DNA from: Bacteroidales bacterium UBA6346
GTDB lineage: Bacteria; Bacteroidota; Bacteroidia; Bacteroidales; UBA932
Direction: 5' to 3'
DNA: 17,792 nt
Assembly (NCBI GenBank): GCA_002438905.1
Contig: DJSA01000050.1
Span: forward strand, 1-17,792
Shown: positions 1 through 5,456 of the stretch, piece by piece
Numbering within the stretch: the stretch's first letter is position 1
How the letters are laid out: each line of letters starts with the position of its first letter
Notes under the pieces: generated by a model
Database searches by the model: none
Told to the model about the DNA's origin: nothing
The model's input: the letters and a program-made list of their open reading frames with translations, nothing else
Position numbers and translations under genes: made by a program

Positions 1-14
1 ATTAACTTTTTCAT
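1..14 (-). CDS. 5' end of a gene running off the left edge, probable secreted protein
   Basis: Reading leftward from an ATG at 14-12 gives Met-Lys-Lys-Leu before the window ends. The 16 bases at 1-16 are identical to 7106-7121, which is the start of the TPM-domain gene (MKKLI signal peptide), so this looks like another signal-peptide start. It lies 131 bp downstream of the module 1 barrel gene on the same strand and could be the third gene of that unit. Only four codons are visible, so nothing can be said about function and the call itself is tentative. Confidence 0.35.
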
Positions 15-145
15 TGTATCTTAATATTTTAGAAATCTTCAGAAAATATCTTGGTAATCTCCGATTGTCTTCCGAGTCTGCATTCCTTTTCATTCATATC
101 GTCGGATCTTCTGATATTCCAAGTCCCGACAGCTCTGCACCAACG

Positions 146-1651
146 TCACCTTTGCAATGAGAACCGAAGCCCCGCACGAAGGCTGAAATTGAAAGGCCGC
201 TCGCTGTAGATGCAGTTCACCGGAGAACCATTGCTGAAATAGTAGGCGGCGCCCGGTTCGACATACAGCCCGACCAGCCGGTTAAAGCTGTATTGCGCCC
301 CGATGTATGCGCCCACCGACCATTGCAGAGGCTCGACCATTATGCGCCCGCTTTCAGAAGAAATCTTCTTTCCACCGACGAAATAGTCTGTGCGCGTCTT
401 TCCCGCGACACATTTTTCCATCTGACCGCCGGCCGAGGCATAGAGGCTGAATCCCCCGATTTTCAGAAAATCATATTTCAAATACAGTGGCAGACCGATG
501 TAGTGGAGCGTCTGGCGAATGTCGTAGTTTCCCGATGCCGTGCCGGAAGACAAGTCCGAGACAAGACAGGAATATGTCAGACCGCTCTCTATGGAGAGTC
601 TGTCCGTGAAGGAGTATGCGACGCTCACCCCGACCTGAACCGGCTGCCAGTTTTTGACGCTTGAGGAAATCTCGTCACCCAGATTGCTCTGCATAACGTT
701 TGCATATCCATGACTGTCGGGGAAATCCGCCGACGTCTCTGAGAATCCGTGAATCTGACGCGTGACCGTGGAGCCGTAGAGAGCGGCATATTCCGAGGTA
801 GAATTTCGGGTTCCTGAGACGTTCGAGGCAAGGAGACCGAGGCTGAAACCGCTCCCACGTGTCTTGCGGGCAGGTTTGTCGTTATCCGACGGCCAACTGT
901 CCGCAGGCAGGTTCTCCGAAGGCCGGCTTTCCGAAGAACTACTTTCTTCAGATTCATTTATTTTAACCTGATTTCCCGTAGATACATCACCCTGAGCATT
1001 ATTCCACGAAGAGGTTTCCTGCCGTTTCGGGGACTCTTCGGAAACCTTGGCGGACTCATACTCAGTCGAATCGGAATGTTGCCGTGACTGTTCGGCGGAG
1101 ACAGACGTCCCTGAAGGATTCTCGATGGCCATGTCCGCTCCGGAAGCCTGAGGCGCACCAGAATATACCAGCAGATTGACAGGAACGGGGGATTCAGGCT
1201 CGCGAGAGACAACATCAAGAAATTCTGCCCCTGCCGTTGTCGTGGGTTCAGAAGAGGCAGCAGCGTCTGCAGACTCTACAACTGCAAGCGCAGAAGCTTT
1301 TACATTGTCGTGCGAAGCGCCCTCGCGTCCCGGAACAGAAAGGAACAGCACCAATGCCACCGCAGCGGCGGCAGGCAACGCGACCCACCACCAGCGAGAC
1401 GGCCTCCTGCGAGAAACCACAGCCTCTCCGCGCGAAGCCATTCCAACCGAAGCCCCAGAATCCGAAGCTCCAGTCCGCGCCCTTTCGGCCGAAACCCTCG
1501 CTGTCGTAGCCCCAGCCTGCTCAATGCCAGCCGAAGCCTCGCCGTCTTCCGTCGCAAGCCCGGCCTCAATCCCCTCCCAGAGACCTTCCGGCTCCGGTTC
1601 GGTGAAATCCGCCTGACTCTCGCGTATTCTGTTCAACCAATCTTCTTTCAT
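146..1651 (-). CDS. Membrane-anchored outer-membrane beta-barrel protein, putative anti-sigma partner (module 1)
   Basis: A 501-residue protein encoded 35 bp after an ECF sigma gene on the same strand. No N-terminal signal peptide is seen. Residues 1-80 are hydrophilic and contain LWEGIE at 24-29; an Arg-rich stretch (RRRPSR, 81-86) precedes one hydrophobic helix at about 87-106 (WWWVALPAAAAVALVLFL), which predicts an N-in, C-out anchor. Residues 108-265 are a Ser/Glu/Pro-rich low-complexity linker. Residues 267-501 alternate hydrophobic and polar residues with Gly-aromatic turns and end in LRAGLRFSLQR, as in PorT-like barrels of Bacteroidota (OMP_b-brl_2 type). The barrel shares HYIGLP, YASAGG, EKCV, GLYVEP and AGLRF with the second such protein at 11971-13239. 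The gene position and the N-terminal half suggest that it restrains the upstream sigma factor; this is inference, and no zinc-binding anti-sigma motif (HxxxCxxC) is present. It could instead be a barrel protein with an unrelated anchor. Confidence 0.8.
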   Translation of the reverse strand: MKEDWLNRIRESQADFTEPEPEGLWEGIEAGLATEDGEASAGIEQAGATTARVSAERARTGASDSGASVGMASRGEAVVSRRRPSRWWWVALPAAAAVALVLFLSVPGREGASHDNVKASALAVVESADAAASSEPTTTAGAEFLDVVSREPESPVPVNLLVYSGAPQASGADMAIENPSGTSVSAEQSRQHSDSTEYESAKVSEESPKRQETSSWNNAQGDVSTGNQVKINESEESSSSESRPSENLPADSWPSDNDKPARKTRGSGFSLGLLASNVSGTRNSTSEYAALYGSTVTRQIHGFSETSADFPDSHGYANVMQSNLGDEISSSVKNWQPVQVGVSVAYSFTDRLSIESGLTYSCLVSDLSSGTASGNYDIRQTLHYIGLPLYLKYDFLKIGGFSLYASAGGQMEKCVAGKTRTDYFVGGKKISSESGRIMVEPLQWSVGAYIGAQYSFNRLVGLYVEPGAAYYFSNGSPVNCIYSERPFNFSLRAGLRFSLQR

Positions 1652-1686
1652 AAACCTGTATTCATATAATCCGTATTCATGAACCT

Positions 1687-2280
1687 TTATTGCAAAACCT
1701 GTTTTCCAACGGTCCCACTTTCCAGATCCTCGACATATTCCCGAATCCTTTTCGAGAGAATCTTCTTCGCCCGATGGAACTGGGAGGCAGACGTCGCCTC
1801 GCTGATTCCCAATACTTTAGCGATTTCCCTATGACTGCGCCCCTCGATGACGAAGAGGTTGAAGACCGTCCTGTAGCCGTCGGGCAGTTCGCGTATCATT
1901 GAATGAATGACATCCGGAGGCACGTCTTCGACGGATATTTCAGTATCGTCGTCCTTTTCATCGGGCAAGTCCGGCAGTTCCGGCATAGTCACGAACATAT
2001 CTAGTTTCCGATTGTCCCTCAGAAATTTGAGGCATTCATTGACGACAATTCGCGTCATCCACGACTTCAGCGAGCCCTCGCCGCGCCATTCAAAGCGGTC
2101 AAGAGACTGAAAGATTTTGACCAGCGCCTCCTGTAGGACATCCTTCGCGTCGGCGCGGTCGGTGATGTAACGGGAACAGACAGCGGAGAGATACTGAACA
2201 TAGCGGTCATACAATGCCCTGCGTGCGTCAGCATCTCCCCGTATCGAAGATTTTATGAGTTCCTGCTCCCGTATTTGCAT
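1687..2280 (-). CDS. RNA polymerase ECF-type sigma factor (module 1)
   Basis: A 197-residue group 4 sigma-70 factor that would direct RNA polymerase to a small regulon. Region 2 covers about residues 20-90, with the core-binding helix DAKDVLQEALVKIF at 44-57 and the -10 recognition segment LKSWMTRIVVNECL at 71-84. An acidic linker (PDLPDEKDDDTE, 103-114) leads to region 4 at about 125-182, with the helix-turn-helix SHREIAKVLGISEATSASQF at 149-168. ATG start at 2280. The following gene, 35 bp on, encodes an anchored beta-barrel protein, the usual place for a sigma regulator. It is a paralogue of the sigma factor at 13244-13801: both have a PxGxRxVFNLxVxEGxSHxEIAxxLGIxExTS signature. Length and domains are typical. 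The target promoters are unknown, and I found no clear autoregulatory motif shared by the two sigma upstream regions. Confidence 0.95.
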   Translation of the reverse strand: MQIREQELIKSSIRGDADARRALYDRYVQYLSAVCSRYITDRADAKDVLQEALVKIFQSLDRFEWRGEGSLKSWMTRIVVNECLKFLRDNRKLDMFVTMPELPDLPDEKDDDTEISVEDVPPDVIHSMIRELPDGYRTVFNLFVIEGRSHREIAKVLGISEATSASQFHRAKKILSKRIREYVEDLESGTVGKQVLQ

Positions 2281-2415
2281 ATTCCTTGGGGTACGTATTT
2301 ATTTTCTCCACAGCTCTGCACGTCAAGCGCACTCCGCCGTCCAATAAATATCCTCAAAAAAGTTGATGCAAATTTCGTTCAACTGCCTCCCCGACAGAGA
2401 CGATTTTTCACTATA

Positions 2416-3177
2416 TTATTCAATCCTGAGGCTCAGGTCAACACCTTCCACGGACTGTTTCGTCGTCTCGTCCGCCGGCTTTCCGCTGCAGTATTTGTAC
2501 TTTATGGCCTTCTGCCCATCGCGGGTGTCATACTTTAACGTAAGATCGACAGTCTTGCCCTGCGTGTCAGGAAGTTCGCGCACATTGAACGCGACCAGCG
2601 AGCGGGCGATATATGAGCCGGCCATATAGTCATCGCCATTGGCATCGTGCCTGAGCACGAGAGTGTAAGGATCCTCGGGGTCGGTGCCGGTGACGAGGTT
2701 GATGTAGTGAACCCGTCCGTAGCGTCCCCAGACAGCATCGAAGCAGATATTGAGATAGCCATCCTCGATGCCGGCCGGCCAGAGGTCAACTATCGCGACA
2801 TGGTCATTGCCGTACTTTTTCTCGTCCTCGGCCACGCTTCCGAGCGTCGGAACCGGCTTCTTGGTGAGTATGCTGTCGATGGTGTTGATCTCAACGACCC
2901 TGTCGAAGCCATCGCCCCCGTTTTCCTTCGTGCCCTTGCCCTTGTCGGTGATGTTCGCGAGAGCGCGTACCTCCTTGCCTTTGAAAAGAGGCTCTTTCAC
3001 ATTCAGCGGCAGCGCCGTGGTGTTGTCGTCCAACTGTAGATAGAATGTCCCCGCATCGTTAGTCTTGCAGGTGAGGATATAATTCGGGTAATACTTGGAG
3101 TAATCCGTCCTGTCTTTTGAGCATGACAGCGAAAGCACCGCAATCGCCGCCATAAGGATGATGTTTCTTGCTTTCAT
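2416..3177 (-). CDS. NigD-like lipoprotein
   Basis: A 253-residue protein. I start it at the ATG at 3177 because a lipoprotein signal follows directly: MKARNIILMAAIAVLSLSC, with Cys19 as the lipidated residue. The frame stays open 31 codons further upstream, but that stretch is not signal-like. After the Cys comes SKD, which partly resembles the Lys-Asp/Glu surface-export signal known from Bacteroidota lipoproteins. The mature part fits the two-domain NigD-like family: an N-terminal small barrel at about 32-75 (TCKTNDAGTFYLQLDDNTT) and a C-terminal immunoglobulin-like part with GYLNICFDAVWGRYGRVHYI at 140-159 and LVLRHDANGDD at 173-183. Its precise role is not known; family members are envelope or surface lipoproteins of gut Bacteroidales. 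It lies 135 bp upstream of the module 1 sigma gene on the same strand and is probably a separate unit. Confidence 0.85.
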   Translation of the reverse strand: MKARNIILMAAIAVLSLSCSKDRTDYSKYYPNYILTCKTNDAGTFYLQLDDNTTALPLNVKEPLFKGKEVRALANITDKGKGTKENGGDGFDRVVEINTIDSILTKKPVPTLGSVAEDEKKYGNDHVAIVDLWPAGIEDGYLNICFDAVWGRYGRVHYINLVTGTDPEDPYTLVLRHDANGDDYMAGSYIARSLVAFNVRELPDTQGKTVDLTLKYDTRDGQKAIKYKYCSGKPADETTKQSVEGVDLSLRIE

Positions 3178-3288
3178 AATATTCGTTTTTCTTTGTTTCC
3201 GAATATATAATCCCACTTTTTCAAAACATTGCATCCAAAATTTAAGAAAAAGCGATCTGCCGCGTTGCACGTCTTGCCAAAATCCTCA

Positions 3289-3302
3289 CAACCATCAGGT
3301 TG
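3289..3302. repeat. Small hairpin CAACC-ATCA-GGTTG
   Basis: A perfect 5-bp stem with a four-base loop in the 202-bp gap between the thioesterase stop and the NigD-like start. There is no T-run directly after it on either strand, so a terminator role is doubtful. It sits 13 bp from the 21-bp repeat at 3316-3336, and an equivalent hairpin with loop TGAT lies next to the second copy of that repeat at 17078-17091. Confidence 0.4.
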
Positions 3303-3315
3303 CTGCGGTATTTGG

Positions 3316-3336
3316 CTTCGCCGTGCGCCTTGCATC
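3316..3336 (-). repeat. Copy A of an intergenic 21-bp repeat
   Basis: Read on the minus strand it is GATGCAAGGCGCACGGCGAAG (first 20 of 21 bases: GATGCAAGGCGCACGGCGAA). It matches 17093-17113 at 18 of 21 positions, with all three differences being C/T. Both copies lie outside genes, in the same orientation and each near a small hairpin, so they look like degenerate copies of a dispersed element. Two copies in one window cannot establish a family. Confidence 0.5.
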
Positions 3337-3379
3337 TCATCTTTTTCTTGAAATTTTGCTCCCGGGAGTTTATTTCAGG

Positions 3380-4159
3380 CTACCTTGACTCTATGTGTGC
3401 GAGAATACTGAGAGTTCCATCTTCCTTTTTGATTGCCATGCGGTATCTGACAGATCCGTCATTCTCCGGTGTCTCAGACGATTCCGCTGATTCCGTAACA
3501 ATGGATTCCGGAATGCAGAAAATGTTGAGGACATCACCATAGACGGATTCCTTGACAAAATGGATATCGACGCGGACGGGACGGTCGGAGGCGACAAGTT
3601 CAATCGGGAGTTCGTCGGCAAGAAGGTCGATGTAGCGCAGGGTGTTCATGTGACGGTTGAAGTCTATGTCCATATACTTGACCTTGTGGGACGAACAAGG
3701 ATCGGCTTCAAAAGGACGCAGTTTCACCGGAGACGCGCACGGCAGCGGTTTGTCCGTGACGGTGTGCCCAGCGATGTCCGCAATCTTCGCCATAGGCGCA
3801 AGCCTTCTCTGCGAAAAGTCGATGAGACACCAGTTCGACACGGCGCGTCCGAAGCATTTTCCCGCGGAGTCTAGGAATCGGAAGCATCGGGTCGTCGTCA
3901 GCGACGCATATTCCGTAACCCATGTCTCCACGATGTATTCCTCCTGCTCCAGCGGCCTGCGGTCGAGTTCCACTGCCAGCCTCGACAGCACCCACCCGAG
4001 GTTCATCCCCGACAACACATCAATCCCGAACCCGTTCACCCGGGCATCCTCCCCCGCAGTGTTCAGAATTGTGTTCACAATCGTCGAAAAGCGCGCCTTC
4101 CCCGTGAAGTCAATCTCCTGCGGAATGACTGTATATTTATAGTATCTCGGTTCCATCAT
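3380..4159 (-). CDS. Acyl-ACP thioesterase
   Basis: A 259-residue protein of the plant FatA/FatB-like acyl-ACP thioesterase family (tandem hot-dog folds). It hydrolyses acyl-ACP, releasing free fatty acid from the type II fatty-acid synthase in the cytoplasm. The first hot-dog domain covers about 5-130, with the helix region at 20-60 (GKARFSTIVNTILNTAGEDA) and VETWVTEYASLTTTRCFRF at 77-95. The second covers 155-259, with the catalytic signature DIDFNRHMNTLRYID at 164-178; Asn168 and His170 match the family's N-x-H catalytic pair. I start at the double ATG (4159/4156); a GTG at 4168 would add three residues and cannot be excluded. It appears monocistronic. The upstream region contains the 33-bp-period repeats, the obvious candidate control sequence. 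Confidence 0.92.
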   Translation of the reverse strand: MMEPRYYKYTVIPQEIDFTGKARFSTIVNTILNTAGEDARVNGFGIDVLSGMNLGWVLSRLAVELDRRPLEQEEYIVETWVTEYASLTTTRCFRFLDSAGKCFGRAVSNWCLIDFSQRRLAPMAKIADIAGHTVTDKPLPCASPVKLRPFEADPCSSHKVKYMDIDFNRHMNTLRYIDLLADELPIELVASDRPVRVDIHFVKESVYGDVLNIFCIPESIVTESAESSETPENDGSVRYRMAIKKEDGTLSILAHIESR

Positions 4160-4473
4160 ATATTTCACAAACTGTCATTTACTCTCAATTCGCCCGCCTC
4201 ATCCGGCCGGGCAAAACTCCAGCAGGGCACACAAAATCCGTGCAAGATTGCGGGGGAAGTACAGAACGTCACAAGAAAAATCGCGGGGGAAATGGGTAAA
4301 ATGCGAAATAAAATCGCGGGGGAATTCGGGATAAAGAACGTTACATATTGATTATTCGGAATTTATCGATTATGGAATAACTCTTGTCCCATCCCGCATG
4401 ACGCCTCTGTTGTAGGTTCATGACAGTTTTATGCATATGTAAACATTTGGTAGCCAAGGCACAGCACAAAACA
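4160..4473. other. Gene-free 314-bp stretch between the thioesterase and the antitoxin pseudogene
   Basis: No plausible coding sequence is seen on either strand. The left part (4160-4245) is the 5' region of the thioesterase gene; the best -7-like box is GAGTTTTG on the minus strand near 4220, one mismatch from TAnnTTTG and without a convincing -33 box. The middle holds the repeats at 4247-4324. The right part (4350-4473) is unremarkable, with no clear terminator behind the antitoxin remnant. Confidence 0.6.
4247..4324. repeat. Three copies of ATYGCGGGGGAA at an exact 33-bp period
   Basis: The 12-base core starts at 4247, 4280 and 4313; copies 2 and 3 are identical and copy 1 differs only by T for C at position 3. 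The 21-base spacers between cores are unrelated to each other, except that AGAACGTYACA occurs after cores 1 and 3 (4263-4273 and 4335-4345), out of register with the cores. The array lies 88-165 bp upstream of the thioesterase start. The even spacing, near three helical turns, would suit repeated protein binding. The cores are too short and the copies too few for CRISPR. Confidence 0.75.
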
Positions 4474-4785
4474 TTACGCCATTGTGTGTTCGGGCACAAT
4501 CTCGACCCTAATGCCGAGGGCATTGATAATTCTGTAGAATGTACCGATGCTCGGAATTATTGCGCCCTTCTCGACTCTTGAGATATAGGATTTAGAAGCG
4601 TTTATCCTGTCGGCGACCTCACTCTGCGTCATCCTCGCTTCTTTTCTCGCCTCCAAAATAATCTGACCGGAATAGAAGTCGTATGCCCGTTCCTCAGCCA
4701 GCGCCCGCTCCGGTGTGCCGACAGTGCCGAACTACCTGTCGAGAACAGCGTCATAATCAACGATTTGATGATTGTTTGTCTGCAT
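4474..4785 (-). pseudogene. HigA-like XRE antitoxin, interrupted by an in-frame amber codon
   Basis: From an ATG at 4785 the frame reads MQTNNHQIVDYDAVLDR, then TAG (bases 4734-4732), then continues FGTVGTPERALAEERAYDFY and so on to a stop at 4474. Apart from that one codon it is a complete 103-residue antitoxin of the HigA/XRE type: a DYDAVLD...FG..GTPER N-terminal segment, then a Cro/C1 helix-turn-helix at about 52-75 (MTQSEVADRINASKSYISR) and GTFYRIINALGIRVEIV at 81-97. In relatives, position 18 is usually a charged or polar residue such as Lys or Gln, so a single base change explains the stop. An internal TTG (4656) or ATG (Met52) could still yield a fragment of 60 or fewer residues carrying the DNA-binding domain. 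It overlaps the toxin remnant by 29 bases, as intact pairs do. Confidence 0.8.
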
Positions 4786-4918
4786 AGTACTCATTCTTAA
4801 TTTCATACTTACGCCTTAGCAGAAGCAAGCCATATTTGATTTTCTCCTGCTCTTTTGGTGTCAATGTCTCCATAAAACTTTCAAAGTATCCGCCGTAGCT
4901 GACAATTCGCCGTGTCAT
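4757..4918 (-). pseudogene. RelE/HigB-type toxin with an internal deletion
   Basis: A 53-codon frame from an ATG at 4918. Residues 1-35 (MTRRIVSYGGYFESFMETL, then TPKEQEKIKYGLLLLR) resemble the N-terminus of the roughly 110-residue RelE/HigB toxins that precede this antitoxin type in Bacteroidales. Residues 37-50 (KYEIKNEYYADKQS) resemble their extreme C-terminus. The middle 55-60 residues, including the strand region that normally carries catalytic basic residues, are absent, and the frame is kept across the join near residues 35-36. It should therefore be inactive as a ribosome-dependent mRNase. The assignment rests on remembered family patterns, the overlap with the antitoxin frame, and gene order. 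It could alternatively be a genuinely small protein. Confidence 0.65.
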
Positions 4919-4922
4919 CGTG

Positions 4923-4930
4923 CAAAACTA
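4923..4930 (-). promoter_or_regulatory. -7 box TAGTTTTG before the toxin remnant
   Basis: Minus-strand TAGTTTTG followed by C fits the Bacteroidota TAnnTTTG(C) consensus and ends 4 bases before the toxin ATG, so a transcript from it would be almost leaderless. The -33 region is poor: no TTTG at the usual 19-21 base distance. Confidence 0.4.
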
Positions 4931-5170
4931 TAAAGAGTTTCAATATAATACAGCCTCAATTGTAAAATAGCAGCGACTCGCTCTTTGAGCCGTTACAATA
5001 ATCTGAAGAAAAAGAAGAATCGGCAAACCTAAAAAAAAGAAATGCAAGATTTTTCTTTTTCTTACACTCATGTAATTTTTTCTTTACGCCAACGATAAAA
5101 ATGGTGGACTATTTTCGAAAAGCGAACAAGTTTCGCCCGCTCTCACAGGTTGCCAAGTAAGACACGAAAT

Positions 5171-5303
5171 CCTGCATCAGATTTGTCTTTGATTTTCGAG
5201 TATAGATTTCTTTTGGAAGAAGGAGTGTACTGGATGTACACGACTGATGAGAAAAGGAATCTAGGCCGAAAAGAATGATAAAGATGATGCAGGTTATTTT
5301 TTG
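5171..5303 (+). ncRNA. Candidate rod-shaped structured RNA or palindromic element
   Basis: The plus strand can fold into one long imperfect stem. Helix 1 pairs CCTGCATCA (5171-5179) with TGATGCAGG (5285-5293). Helix 2 pairs 5186-5190 with 5280-5284. Helix 3 pairs TTTTCG (5193-5198) with CGAAAA (5267-5272). Helix 4 is 12 bp, 5203-5214 with 5252-5263, including one G-U pair. A symmetric 10 x 10 internal loop follows, capped by GTGTAC-TGGAT-GTACAC (5225-5241). The wobbles (T5209 with G5257, T5201 with G5265) favour the plus strand, and TTATTTTTT follows helix 1 at 5294-5302, like an intrinsic terminator tail. Upstream, TATTTTCG (5110-5117) is a one-mismatch -7 box with no clear -33 box. No known class could be assigned: it lacks the SRP GGAAG core, and no reverse transcriptase is near to suggest a retron. 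A DNA-level palindrome or MITE remnant is the alternative. Confidence 0.4.
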
Positions 5304-5330
5304 AAGGTTTCTAAGCGGGACGACATAGAT

Positions 5331-5371
5331 GCCGTCGGGACGGCGGTAGGCAGAGCCGGTCGCTGTCTGCC
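5331..5371. other. Two adjacent GC-rich hairpins
   Basis: GCCGTC-GG-GACGGC (5331-5344; realistically a 5-bp stem with a CGGG loop) is followed 4 bases on by GGCAGA (5349-5354) pairing with TCTGCC (5366-5371) across an 11-base loop. They stand out in an otherwise AT-rich gap. They may belong to the rod element just upstream or be a separate structured or terminator-like feature. Confidence 0.45.
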
Positions 5372-5385
5372 GAGTCAGTGATTTT

Positions 5386-5432
5386 ATAAAAAAATCCAAA
5401 ACTTGTGAGATAAAAAATCCAAAACTTATGAG
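5386..5432. repeat. Tandem repeat, two units of 23-24 bp
   Basis: Unit 1 is 5386-5409 and unit 2 is 5410-5432; both read ATAAAAAA(A)TCCAAAACTT, then GTGAG or ATGAG. They differ by one base in the A-run and one G/A substitution. Read on the minus strand each carries AAGTTTTGGATTTTTTAT. The pair lies between the hairpins and the acetyltransferase 3' end. Confidence 0.75.
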
Positions 5433-5456
5433 ATTCGGAAGGAATGTCCTGGGACA

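Larger units (their letters stand above)
4919..5456. other. Gene-free, AT-rich 538-bp stretch with structured elements
   Basis: I find no coding sequence here that I would support. A 96-codon minus-strand frame (5109-5399) starts with TTG, matches no family I recognise, and is crossed by the hairpins. The region holds a toxin-proximal promoter box, A- and T-rich runs around 5008-5070, the rod structure at 5171-5303, two GC-rich hairpins (5331-5371), a tandem repeat (5386-5432), and a palindrome (5445-5456, TGTCC-TG-GGACA) that directly abuts the acetyltransferase stop codon. Confidence 0.6.

Noticed and set aside
130..141. CAGCTCTGCAC shared by the region behind the module 1 barrel gene and the region before its sigma gene (about 2311-2321)
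   Set aside because: An 11-base match is expected many times by chance in a window of this size.
2281..2415. A promoter motif common to both sigma genes that would show autoregulation
   Set aside because: I compared the two upstream regions by eye and found no convincing shared -35/-10 pair.
3178..3270. N-terminal extension of the NigD-like lipoprotein
   Set aside because: A lipoprotein signal starts at the internal ATG at 3177; an extension would bury it.
4247..4324. CRISPR array
   Set aside because: Cores are only 12 bases, there are three copies, and no cas genes are present.
5171..5303. Retron msr-msd region
   Set aside because: No reverse transcriptase gene is in the window, and the conserved branching-G context was not seen.
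5109..5399. A 96-codon minus-strand frame beginning with TTG
   Set aside because: It matches no family I recognise, has no supporting signal, and its bases are explained by hairpins, the rod structure and A/T runs.
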